The notes under the pieces were generated by a model that saw nothing but the letters and a program-made list of their open reading frames with translations, did not search any database and had not been told where the DNA came from. Shown here one piece after another: positions 8,138 through 14,571 of a DNA stretch of 14,740 bases (position 1 is the stretch's first letter; each line of letters begins with the position of its first letter). The DNA lies in NCBI GenBank assembly GCA_030615565.1, contig JAUWZC010000035.1:1-14740 (forward strand), read 5' to 3'. The translations under genes were made by a program, and so were the position numbers. The DNA comes from Desulfobacteraceae bacterium. GTDB lineage: Bacteria > Desulfobacterota > DSM-4660 > Desulfatiglandales > B25-G16.

Positions 8138-8896
8138 ATGGCCTTATTAAAGACAAGAGATCTAGTCAAGAATTTTGGAGGGATTCGTGCAGTTAACCTT
8201 CTTAATTTAACTATGGAGGAGGGTGAAATAAGGTCATTAATCGGGCCAAACGGGGCAGGTAAAACCACTGTTTTTAACCTTATTAGTGGCATTCTTCAGC
8301 CCAATTCAGGGACTATCGATTTTCAGGGAGTTTATTTAAACAAGCTACGACCTCATGAACGATGCCAACTAGGTATTGGCCGCACCTTTCAAACGCCCCA
8401 CATGTTTAGCAGGATGAATGTTCTGGAAAACATTATGTTAGGTTGTCATTCTTGGACTGGAACTGAGATATTTGAAAATGTATGGCGTTTACCAAAAGCT
8501 CGGAGAGAAGAAGATGATATAGTAAGAACATCTGAAGAGATTATTAGCTTTCTTGAGTTATCTGAGGAAAAGGATAATATCGCCAACAGCCTTCCCTTTG
8601 GGAAACAGAAAATGGTAGCAATTGGGCGGGCATTGGCTTCAAAACCAAAACTTCTTTTACTAGACGAACCTTGTGCGGGGTTGAATGAATCGGAGACGGA
8701 ATGGCTCTGTGAGATACTACTCAAAATCCGAAAAAAAGGGATCAATGTTTTTCTTATAGAGCATGATATGGGATTGGTTATGAAGGTTTCCGACACCATA
8801 GTTGTTGTTGATTATGGGAAAAAAATAGCCGAAGGTACGCCGGCTGAGATTGTTGAGAACGAAAGAGTGATATCCGCCTATCTTGGAAGTCCATGA
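8138..8896 (+). CDS. livG: Liv-type ABC transporter ATP-binding protein LivG
   Basis: This 252-residue ATPase has Walker A GPNGAGKTT at 36-44, a long Liv-specific insert with IGRTFQTPHMFSRMNVLENI, Walker B LLLLDEPCAGLNESE and the switch histidine in LIEHDMGLVM. The signature is the degenerate NSLPFGKQKMVAIGRAL rather than LSGGQ, which is usual for LivG-type subunits that pair with a LivF carrying the canonical motif. The C-terminus has the LivG tail (YGKKIAEGTPAEIVENERVI). It overlaps livF by 4 bp (ATGA), so the two ATPases are translationally coupled. Confidence 0.95.
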   Translation: MALLKTRDLVKNFGGIRAVNLLNLTMEEGEIRSLIGPNGAGKTTVFNLISGILQPNSGTIDFQGVYLNKLRPHERCQLGIGRTFQTPHMFSRMNVLENIMLGCHSWTGTEIFENVWRLPKARREEDDIVRTSEEIISFLELSEEKDNIANSLPFGKQKMVAIGRALASKPKLLLLDEPCAGLNESETEWLCEILLKIRKKGINVFLIEHDMGLVMKVSDTIVVVDYGKKIAEGTPAEIVENERVISAYLGSP

Positions 8897-9630
8897 TGCT
8901 CAAGACTGAGAATTTAAATACCTTTTATGGGAAAGTTCATGTATTGCGGGATGTTTGCATAGAAGTAGAAGAACACGAAATCGTATGCATCCTGGGACCA
9001 AACGGAGCAGGGAAAAGTACTTTGCTTCGTACTTTGGCGGGTTTAATGCACCCTAAGGGAGGACGGATCAATTTCAAGCAGATGAATATTACTGAACTAT
9101 CTGCGGAGAAAATCGTGATATACGGAATGAGTTTAGTGCCTGAAGGTGGAAGCGTTTTCACGAACCTTCCGGTTATTGATAACCTGATTCTGGGCATTTA
9201 TTCTCAACAAAAAAAGCTTTCAAAAGAGGAAAAAACGATTCGTTTGAATAACGTCTTTGATCTTTTCCCGATTTTAAAGGAAAGGGAGACTCAAAAAGCG
9301 GGCACATTAAGTGGTGGTGAGCAACGGATGCTTGCTATTGGGCGGTCATTAATGTCTAAGCCGGAAATGCTCCTCTTGGATGAACCATCCTTAGGACTAG
9401 CACCTCTTGTTGTAAAAGATATTTTCCAGGCTCTCCAAGACATCAACAAGGAAGGTACCACCATATTACTCGTAGAACAGAATGCAAAAGCAACCCTTGA
9501 GGTTGCCGACAGAGGTTATCTGATGTTATTGGGGAAAGTGATGCTCTCGGATACTTCAGATAACCTGCTGAAAAGAGAAGACATCACCACATTATATTTA
9601 GGTAAAAAGAGGCAATTCTCAAACAAATAA
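8893..9630 (+). CDS. livF: Liv-type ABC transporter ATP-binding protein LivF
   Basis: This is the second ATPase, 245 residues. Walker A is GPNGAGKST at 35-43, the signature is the canonical LSGGEQRMLAIGRSL, and Walker B is MLLLDEPSLGLAP, with LVEQNA carrying Gln where LivG has the switch His, a normal LivF feature. SLVPEGGSVFTNLPVIDNL matches the LivF class. With LivG it forms the heterodimer that powers the LivH-LivM channel. The next gene starts 15 bp downstream, so the amidohydrolase is very likely part of the same transcript. Confidence 0.95.
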   Translation: MMLKTENLNTFYGKVHVLRDVCIEVEEHEIVCILGPNGAGKSTLLRTLAGLMHPKGGRINFKQMNITELSAEKIVIYGMSLVPEGGSVFTNLPVIDNLILGIYSQQKKLSKEEKTIRLNNVFDLFPILKERETQKAGTLSGGEQRMLAIGRSLMSKPEMLLLDEPSLGLAPLVVKDIFQALQDINKEGTTILLVEQNAKATLEVADRGYLMLLGKVMLSDTSDNLLKREDITTLYLGKKRQFSNK

Positions 9631-9645
9631 CCAATGGAGGATGTT

Positions 9646-10494
9646 ATGACTGGCAGTATTTTCACAGCGAAAACAACATTGGAAATGACATGGGAAGATG
9701 TAAAAGAAGCATTGGACAATCGGGCTGCTGTAATGCTCGTTGTTGGGTCAACAGAACAACATGGTCGACATTTACCAATGGGAGTTGATACGCTGATTCC
9801 TTTGGAGATTTGTCGTAGGGCCCAGAAAAATCTCGCTAAGGAGGGTGTAAGCACAATAATTTCTGCGCCGATGTTATTTGGAATATCACAAATCCACATG
9901 GATTTTCCTGGAACAGTCGCAATAAAGCCTGAAACGCTTATGGATTCGATATATGACATATGCCGATCTTATATAGATCATGGTTTTGAGAAAATTATTA
10001 TAATCATAGGGCATGGGATCGCAGAACAAGAAGGGTGTTGTAGGCTAGCCGCAATGAAATTGGAACAAGAATTCGAAATCACCATAGCCTTGTATAATTG
10101 GGGTATGGCCGCCCTTATGTATGTATCACGAAATCCAGAAATACTTAAAAGTGAAAAGCCTTTGCTTGATTATCATGCTGGTGAGATGGAGACTGCAATG
10201 TTCCTTTCAATTTACCCGGATTTAGTGAGAAAAGAGAACTTTATTCGGTCTTATACTGAAGAGCACGAAAAGTCCATCATAGAGAGATTTGCGGTGCGTA
10301 AGGGCGGAAGGAAATCGAAGACTGGTCTGAGAATGACCGTTCCCAATTTAGCAGATTTATCCGTGGATTCGTTGGGGCATATGGGCGATCCAACTGTCGC
10401 AACGAAAGAAACCGGAGAGGTGATATTGAATTTTTGTGCCCAGAACATATCAGATTTGGTGAAGCGAGCTGAAGAGATTAACGAAAAATACTAG
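9646..10494 (+). CDS. Creatininase-family amidohydrolase
   Basis: The preferred start is the ATG at 9646 (282 aa), because GGAGG at 9636-9640 is spaced 5 nt from it; an in-frame ATG at 9634 overlaps that site. The metal-binding block STEQHGRHLPMGVD (residues 35-48) supplies E37, H39 and D48, and the second block is DYHAGEMETAM. The usual NGHGGN turn is changed to IGHGIAEQEG, so substrate preference is probably not creatinine. Members of this family hydrolyse cyclic or linear amides, and include creatininase, FAPy deformylase and the mycofactocin peptidase MftE. Position behind a Liv importer suggests it opens an amide or lactam of the imported compound, or acts on a related intermediate. It has no signal peptide and is cytoplasmic. 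Confidence 0.85.
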   Translation: MTGSIFTAKTTLEMTWEDVKEALDNRAAVMLVVGSTEQHGRHLPMGVDTLIPLEICRRAQKNLAKEGVSTIISAPMLFGISQIHMDFPGTVAIKPETLMDSIYDICRSYIDHGFEKIIIIIGHGIAEQEGCCRLAAMKLEQEFEITIALYNWGMAALMYVSRNPEILKSEKPLLDYHAGEMETAMFLSIYPDLVRKENFIRSYTEEHEKSIIERFAVRKGGRKSKTGLRMTVPNLADLSVDSLGHMGDPTVATKETGEVILNFCAQNISDLVKRAEEINEKY

Positions 10495-10825
10495 CATGCT
10501 ATTTCGTTCTTACTCAAATGAGCCAAAATGTTTTCCTCACCTCTAACAATAATTTTTCCACCCAAATGGAAGTCATATTAACTTTATACTGGTTTGTTTA
10601 ACTGGCAATGCTTTTTGGCTGTCATTCATTGAAGCTAAGGACTATGGTTACTAGGAGTGCTGGATACACTGGGGGGAGTTCTTCACTCAATCAGGTCTCA
10701 AGGGTTCCAAATTAAAAAAGTTTTTTCCGGAGTGATATCGCAAGTACCTTGTAGCCAAGATTAATTATTGCTCCATTCTAATTTTCAGGTATTAATCTTT
10801 TTTGGAAAGAAAGGGGAACAGGAAA
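10495..10825. other. 331-bp intergenic region
   Basis: This separates the Liv/amidohydrolase cluster from the CoA ligase. I see no gene, RNA or strong terminator. A short TAGCATGCTA palindrome falls at the end of the amidohydrolase gene. A weak promoter-like pair (TTGCTC, 16 bp, TATTAA) lies around 10767-10794. The ligase may therefore have its own promoter or be served by read-through. Confidence 0.45.
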
Positions 10826-12160
10826 ATGGGAAAGGTCTCAGAGTATTGGAATGATGATATTGAAACCTTGCCACCCGAGAGGCTCCATCAGCTTCATGAA
10901 GAAGCTCTGCTGAGGCAGCTTAAATATGTGTGGGAAAATTCGGCTTTCTACCAGCAGAAATTTCGGAAGGCTGGTGTAGAGTTAGGGGATGTGGAAAGAC
11001 TAGAACACTTAAACAGACTCCCTTTCACCGAGAAAAGTGAACTTCGCGATAGCCAAATAGGTAGTCCTCCTTTGGGGACTCATATTGCCTCCCCTATGGA
11101 AAAGGTAAAGAGGATATATTCTACGAGTGGGACCACTGGCAGGCCAACTTTCATAGGCCTTACAGAACATGACATAAACGTCTGGTGTGAGGCAGCTTGT
11201 AGAGCATTTTGGACTTGTGGGCTTCGTCCTGATAGCGTTGTGCCTCTCGTTGTGGCTCCTTTCTTAATAGCCGCCTCCTATGCGGATGCTCTACAAAAAA
11301 TCGGTATGGTCGTACCTATAGGAGTGGGTTCGACTGACAGACTTATTGGAGCGTTTCAACATATTGGGGCCAATGCACTTTTGTCAACTTCATCTTTTCC
11401 ATTACATTTTGCAGATTCTCTTACAAAAAGAAGAATCGATCCAAAAAGCCTGGGAATTAAACTAATAATGGCTGGGGGTGAACCTGGGGCCGCCATCCCA
11501 TCACTTCGTCAGGAGGTGGAAGAAACCTTTGGCTGCATATTTCTTGAAATGATGGGCAACGGGGACATGTGTGGCGAGATGTGGGCGGAATGCAAATATA
11601 AAAAAGGAATGCACTTCATTGCCCAAGGAATTGTTTACCCTGAAATAATCAATGCCGATACCGGTGAGGTTTTAGAGATAAAAGAGGGAGCCAAGGGGGA
11701 GTTGGTCTATACTTCCCTTGATCGTGAGTGCATACCACTAGTTCGGTTTCGGACACGGGATCACGTTGAAGTCACTCAAACAAGCTGTGAGTGTGGCCGA
11801 ACAGGTTTTGGGATACGTGTTTTCGGGAGGACGGATGATATGATTATTGTCCAGGGCGTAAATGTATATCCTGCGGCAGTTCGGGATATAGTAGCCAGTT
11901 TAGTGCCTAGGACAACCGGTGCTATAGAGATTCAATTACATGCCTCTCCCCCGAAAGGCTGGGATCCACCAATTCACATAAAGGTGGAGTATTGTGAAGA
12001 ATCGGGTGAGTTGGATCTTCTTAAAAAAGAAGTCGAATCTCTCATTAGGGAAAAGCTCATTTTCCGTGCCAATGTCGAGTTAGTGCCTCCAGGAACTTTG
12101 CCTAAGTTCGAATACAAAGCTAAGCTCGTGAGGAAGTTTTATGATGGAGAAAGCGAGTGA
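10826..12160 (+). CDS. Phenylacetate-CoA ligase (PaaK)-like adenylate-forming enzyme
   Basis: This 444-residue enzyme starts at the ATG at 10826, with AAGGGG and AGG just upstream; a TTG 24 bp earlier is in frame but has no comparable site. It carries the adenylate-forming A3 motif YSTSGTTGRPT at 98-108, then GGEPGAAIPSLRQEVEE and EMMGNGDMCGE in the acyl-binding pocket. RFRTRD, CECGRTG and GRTDDMIIVQGVNVYP lead into the C-terminal PaaK domain. A late lysine-containing stretch (LPKFEYKAKLVRK) occupies the catalytic-lysine region. The usual reaction is ATP-dependent activation of an aryl- or arylacetic-type acid to its CoA thioester. Substrate identity is unknown, and members also form aminoacyl or polyketide adenylates. 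The stop lies 20 bp inside the next gene, so the two are coupled. Confidence 0.88.
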   Translation: MGKVSEYWNDDIETLPPERLHQLHEEALLRQLKYVWENSAFYQQKFRKAGVELGDVERLEHLNRLPFTEKSELRDSQIGSPPLGTHIASPMEKVKRIYSTSGTTGRPTFIGLTEHDINVWCEAACRAFWTCGLRPDSVVPLVVAPFLIAASYADALQKIGMVVPIGVGSTDRLIGAFQHIGANALLSTSSFPLHFADSLTKRRIDPKSLGIKLIMAGGEPGAAIPSLRQEVEETFGCIFLEMMGNGDMCGEMWAECKYKKGMHFIAQGIVYPEIINADTGEVLEIKEGAKGELVYTSLDRECIPLVRFRTRDHVEVTQTSCECGRTGFGIRVFGRTDDMIIVQGVNVYPAAVRDIVASLVPRTTGAIEIQLHASPPKGWDPPIHIKVEYCEESGELDLLKKEVESLIREKLIFRANVELVPPGTLPKFEYKAKLVRKFYDGESE

Positions 12161-12629
12161 AGATAGAGTGTTTATCCCAAAGACCGTCATATTGCCTAAT
12201 ATGACCAAAGTAATGACAAATGACAAAGGGAATGTAAATGATTCACAAAAAAAGAAAGGATCAGTGTGCTTGGAAGAGTTGTCCTCTGTGGTAGGGAGTA
12301 AACAAGCAGTGGTGACAGCGTTTCAAGAGACCCTAATTAATGCAGCAGAATCAGGGGGAGATGTTGAAGTATCTGCAAGAAACGAAGATGATAACCTAAT
12401 AATAGAAATCGCAGAAAATGGGAGGGGAATGAGCAACGAAGAGAGAGATAAATCCCAGCTACCTTTTTTCAAGGTTCTTGGTGCAAAGGGTTCAGACCGG
12501 CCTGGTTTTGGGGCATATATTGCACATGAGTCAGCGAAGTACTGTGGAGGAGATATACACATTGAGAGCATAGAAGGCGCTGGCACAACAGCATCAATCT
12601 CCTTCAAAGTAAGTGATCAGGTCTCCTAA
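12141..12629 (+). CDS. Solitary GHKL ATPase (RsbW/anti-sigma-kinase-like)
   Basis: This 162-residue protein consists mainly of one HATPase_c domain (residues ~45-160). The N-box is FQETLINAAE with E63 and N67. The G1 box is ENGRGM (92-97), where the usual Asp is Glu92. The G2 box is GFGAYIAHESAKYCGGDIHI. The ~40-residue N-terminal extension is polar and lysine-rich. It has no histidine-kinase dimerisation domain, receiver or membrane span, so it resembles RsbW/SpoIIAB-type serine kinases rather than a two-component sensor. No partner anti-anti-sigma factor or sigma gene is present. Its 20-bp overlap with the CoA ligase suggests a linked job, perhaps phosphorylating or allosterically gating that enzyme, but this is speculation. 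Confidence 0.75.
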   Translation: MMEKASEDRVFIPKTVILPNMTKVMTNDKGNVNDSQKKKGSVCLEELSSVVGSKQAVVTAFQETLINAAESGGDVEVSARNEDDNLIIEIAENGRGMSNEERDKSQLPFFKVLGAKGSDRPGFGAYIAHESAKYCGGDIHIESIEGAGTTASISFKVSDQVS

Positions 12630-12748
12630 AGAAAAAGAAAAGGTTAGGGAGAATTTTGCATAAAAAAAGTCTTGATTAATTCATTCAAATAAAGCGATTA
12701 TCTCAATATATTATTGTGTGTCTAACACCCGTAAAATTCAAGTTTACT

Positions 12749-12890
12749 ATGAACCTTTTCCGCAAGAATTCCCACTGAAACTTTCGATTACATTATCAAG
12801 TCATTACTCAGCCACCTTTGAAAAACTTATGATTACGATGAGTATACTTAAATCTGGTGGGATTAAACAATACTGCTATGATTGTGGATA
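12749..12890. repeat. Diverged direct repeat R2, left copy
   Basis: The block around 12749-12799 (TTTTCC, AGAATTCCCAC, CTTTCGATTACATTAT) recurs at 14247-14297 with only a few substitutions. Weaker similarity continues to a TACTGCTAT near 12871 and 14369. After this copy a frame reads QYCYDCG, stop, FKGRKTYN, which resembles the zinc-ribbon start of some transposases. R2 may be a decayed insertion-sequence fragment. The two copies flank the selenoprotein unit in the same orientation. Confidence 0.65.
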
Positions 12891-12945
12891 ATTCAAAGGC
12901 CGAAAAACTTATAACTACCAAACGAAACCTTGAATAAAATCTAAT

Positions 12946-13001
12946 TTGGCTGTACGATCGATTATGGCACGAAGCCATAACCTATTGATCGGGTTAGCCA
13001 A
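12946..13001. repeat. Nested three-tier hairpin
   Basis: Three complementary pairs are nested concentrically. TTGGCT (12946-12951) pairs with AGCCAA (12996-13001), CGATC (12955-12959) with GATCG (12987-12991), and TTATGGC (12962-12968) with GCCATAA (12974-12980) around an ACGAA loop. The result is a 56-nt imperfect stem-loop. It lies in gene-free DNA beside R2. It could be a REP-like palindrome, a mobile-element end, or a structured RNA. No T-run follows, so it is not a simple terminator. Confidence 0.6.
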
Positions 13002-13066
13002 GCACAATATACAGACTGTTTAGACTCTCAGCTCCTCCCTCCTGCCATTATCTCTGAGTGAATAAA

Positions 13067-13083
13067 TCCCGATAAAATCGGGA
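13067..13083. repeat. Perfect 7-bp hairpin
   Basis: TCCCGAT-AAA-ATCGGGA forms a perfect short stem. No T-run follows and it is far from the end of the preceding gene (12629), so a terminator role is uncertain. From 12630 to 13277 I find no gene. Confidence 0.4.
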
Positions 13084-13155
13084 AAGGGCCTTCTGCCTAA
13101 TTCTTTAAAATGGAGGCTGGGTTTAGGTGGATAGCTGTACCCTAATCCCGCCAAT

Positions 13156-13173
13156 TTGCCCCTTTTGGGGCAA
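13156..13173. terminator. GC-rich hairpin, possible terminator
   Basis: TTGCCCC-TTTT-GGGGCAA is a perfect 7-bp stem with a 4-nt loop, followed by the AT-rich but not T-rich ATAAATCC. It is the strongest simple hairpin between the GHKL gene and the promoter at 13278. It may insulate the two transcription units on either strand. The lack of a T-run keeps confidence low. Confidence 0.3.
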
Positions 13174-13277
13174 TAAATCCTTCAAAGACCTGTCTTTACC
13201 TCGTTGCTTCGAGACATTACCGCCCAACGAATTCCACAAAAGGTCTTCAACCACAACATCATGCAGGCATTTTGTGC

Positions 13278-13306
13278 TTGACACACAACGATAGTTTTCC
13301 TATACT
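13278..13306 (+). promoter_or_regulatory. Near-consensus sigma-70 promoter for the selenoprotein unit
   Basis: A perfect -35 TTGACA (13278-13283) is followed by exactly 17 bp and TATACT (13301-13306), which matches TATAAT at 5 of 6 positions. Transcription would start near 13313, giving a leader of about 80 nt before the ATG at 13392. This is the best promoter in the window and supports the two small downstream genes being expressed as a separate unit. Confidence 0.75.
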
Positions 13307-13391
13307 TCTTCTCACAAAAAGCGAGTTCTTATCAATTTGGGATTCAGGGCATCTCAAGCAATTTATGATAAATCAAATAGGGAGGTAAATT

Positions 13392-13781
13392 ATGACCAGA
13401 GAAGAGATTTACAACAACATTAAAGAAACTCTCGGTTCTGTCCCAGGTTTTATTTCGAAACTGGATGACTCCCATCTTGAGCCTACGTGGGAGACAATGA
13501 AGAAAATGTTCATTTCAGAAACGAGCCTTGGCTTGAAGGTGAATGCTCTTGCTGCGCTCGGTGTTGCCTATGGATTAGGGTGAGAGCACTGAATTGAGTT
13601 TCATACTCAAACCGCCAGGTTGGCCGGTGCCAGTGAAGAAAATATCGAGGAAATCAGGAAAATGCCCGAATTTATTTCAATGTTCAAACAATTTCTCTAT
13701 GAAATTAATTACGATTTGGACAAATTTAAAGAAGAAGCAACGGAAATCCATCAATTTATGGCGAGCAAAATGGGAGGATAG
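13392..13781 (+). CDS. AhpD/carboxymuconolactone-decarboxylase-like selenoprotein with UxxU motif (TGA codons 64 and 67)
   Basis: Reading through two in-frame TGA codons (13581-13583 and 13590-13592) gives a complete 129-residue protein ending in TAG. Its start has a strong GGAGG at 13381-13385. The N-terminal half (MTREEIYNNIKETLGSVPGF, then LKVNALAALGVAYGLG) and the C-terminal half (HTQTARLAGASEENIEEIRK, then EINYDLDKFKEEA) both fit the CMD/AhpD family in one frame and at normal length. The family's redox centre is CxxCxxxFH-like; here it reads U-E-H-U-I-E-F-H, so both TGAs replace the catalytic cysteines and H71 is kept. SECIS-like hairpins follow at once. AhpD proteins are thiol-disulfide peroxidase partners or reductases, so a diselenide or selenol redox function is inferred. 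The alternative, a pseudogene with two nonsense mutations, would require both to hit exactly the two catalytic cysteines. Confidence 0.85.
13594..13628 (+). promoter_or_regulatory. SECIS-like element for the UxxU gene
   Basis: One base after the second TGA, TTGAGT-TTCAT-ACTCAA (13594-13610) forms a perfect 6-bp hairpin. Next to it, ACCGCC (13611-13616) pairs with the bases of GGCCGGT (13622-13628), with one bulged C, around the loop AGGTT. This loop carries the G and GU that bacterial SECIS loops need and resembles the E. coli fdhF loop AGGUCU. The loop starts 24 nt after the second TGA and 33 nt after the first. As I recall, bacterial SECIS loops lie about 16-37 nt downstream, so one element could serve both codons. 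The bulge is on the 3' arm here, unlike fdhF. Confidence 0.65.
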
Positions 13782-13783
13782 TT

Positions 13784-14178
13784 GTGACTGTGTCAAGGTT
13801 TTCCGAGATCATAACCGATGTCCTGAATCCCAATTATACAAAGATGGAAAAGTTAGAAGGATTCCGCTTCCAGAAGAGAAAATGGTTGTGGCTGTGGCTC
13901 CCTACATAAAACGGACGCATAGATGAAAAATTCACAACATGTCCGCCTGTCAGGCGGAATTGGCCGAGAAAGAGTTTCATGTAAGAGCTATTGACCAAGA
14001 TGGAAATGTCTTGATTGATGAGACTATTGCCACCTTACGGAATGGTTTTTTTGAACTGTGGCTGCCTAGGAACCGCAGGATCGAATTGAGAATTCAGGGA
14101 TTGAATCGAAAAGCCAAAGGTACGATTGAAACCTCCGATGACAGCAAGACCTGTATAACCACGTTTCGATTGAGATAA
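13784..14178 (+). CDS. CueP-like metal-binding selenoprotein (TGA in place of a copper-ligand Cys; apparent 5' frameshift)
   Basis: From 13850 to the TAA the frame reads DGKVRRIPLPEEKM, VVAVAPYIKRTHR, TGA (13924-13926), KIHNMSACQAELAEKEF, NGFFELWLPRNRRIEL and DDSKTCITTF. This is the CueP periplasmic copper-chaperone pattern (VAPYxxxTHxCxxHxxxxCxGEL, NGFxxLWLPR, CxTTxxL). The TGA falls on the first copper-ligand Cys; the other two ligands are kept (codons 13948 and 14152). The start is unclear. A GTG at 13784, 6 nt after GGAGG (13773-13777), begins a natural-looking peptide (TVSRFSEIITDVLNPN) in the frame one base off, so a single-base loss near 13830-13850, real or a sequencing error, is likely. 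An ATG at 13882 is the only downstream in-frame start. No signal peptide is visible, unlike classical CueP. It sits 2 bp after the AhpD-like gene. Confidence 0.75.
13942..13958 (+). promoter_or_regulatory. SECIS-like hairpin for the CueP-like gene
   Basis: TCCGCC-TGTCA-GGCGGA is a perfect, GC-rich 6-bp stem with a 5-nt loop starting 21 nt after the TGA at 13924-13926. The loop has G as its second base followed by T, which fits the conserved loop G (and GU) of bacterial SECIS elements. The stem is unusually stable for this AT-rich region and lies wholly inside the coding frame. The third base of its 5' arm onward encodes the SAC that holds the second metal ligand. Confidence 0.65.
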
Positions 14179-14571
14179 AACAGAGTTAACAACATTTCCA
14201 TATCTTGCCTATTCCAAATTTCATCCGAAGATATAGCTTTCTGCTATGAATCTTTTCCACGAGAATTCCCACCGAAGCTTTCGATTACATTATTAAAGCT
14301 TAAATCTGAGCAACTCTGAAAAAGCCAATAATACATTCCGTAACCTGAAATCTTTTGGGATTACGGTTTACTGCTATAAATAGAAAGCCTCCCATAAGTC
14401 TCCTGGCTTACGATTACTATACGTAACATGGACAGGCTGGGTGCATAGTACTAACTGAATCATAGTATTATTGCGGCACGCTGATTTTATCGAATAGCGG
14501 AAGAACTAATCATTTATCACCTACCACCCTGTAGTCTTTCATTTGAAGTTACCTGCTATTTTGGGCAGGAA
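14179..14571. other. Gene-free right flank with R2 remnant
   Basis: No supportable frame is present. The second R2 copy occupies about 14244-14390. A minor hairpin CCTGC...GCAGG lies at 14552-14569, right at the edge of repeat R1. I see no clear terminator directly after the CueP-like stop. Confidence 0.45.
14244..14390. repeat. Diverged direct repeat R2, right copy
   Basis: The core CTATGAA, CTTTTCC, AGAATTCCCAC, CTTTCGATTACATTAT matches the left copy at 12749-12799 with few changes, and a looser match runs on to TACTGCTAT (14369-14377). Both copies have the same orientation and lie about 1.5 kb apart, with the selenoprotein unit between them. The internal reading frames are broken, which fits relics of one mobile element rather than functional genes. 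Confidence 0.65.

Noticed and set aside
13392..13583. A separate 63-aa gene ending at the TGA at 13581
   Set aside because: The frame continues past this TGA and the next one into the conserved second half of the same family, so the short frame is the front of a read-through selenoprotein.
13594..13926. A 110-aa gene starting inside the AhpD-like gene
   Set aside because: Its first ~80 codons are an out-of-frame shadow of the AhpD-like gene and junction. Only the last ~25 codons belong to the CueP-like protein, which continues beyond the TGA.
13581..13926. Reassignment of TGA to Trp or Gly (alternative genetic code)
   Set aside because: TGA ends other genes normally here, for example at 2735, 8109 and 8896, and all three in-frame TGAs sit at cysteine positions rather than Trp or Gly positions.
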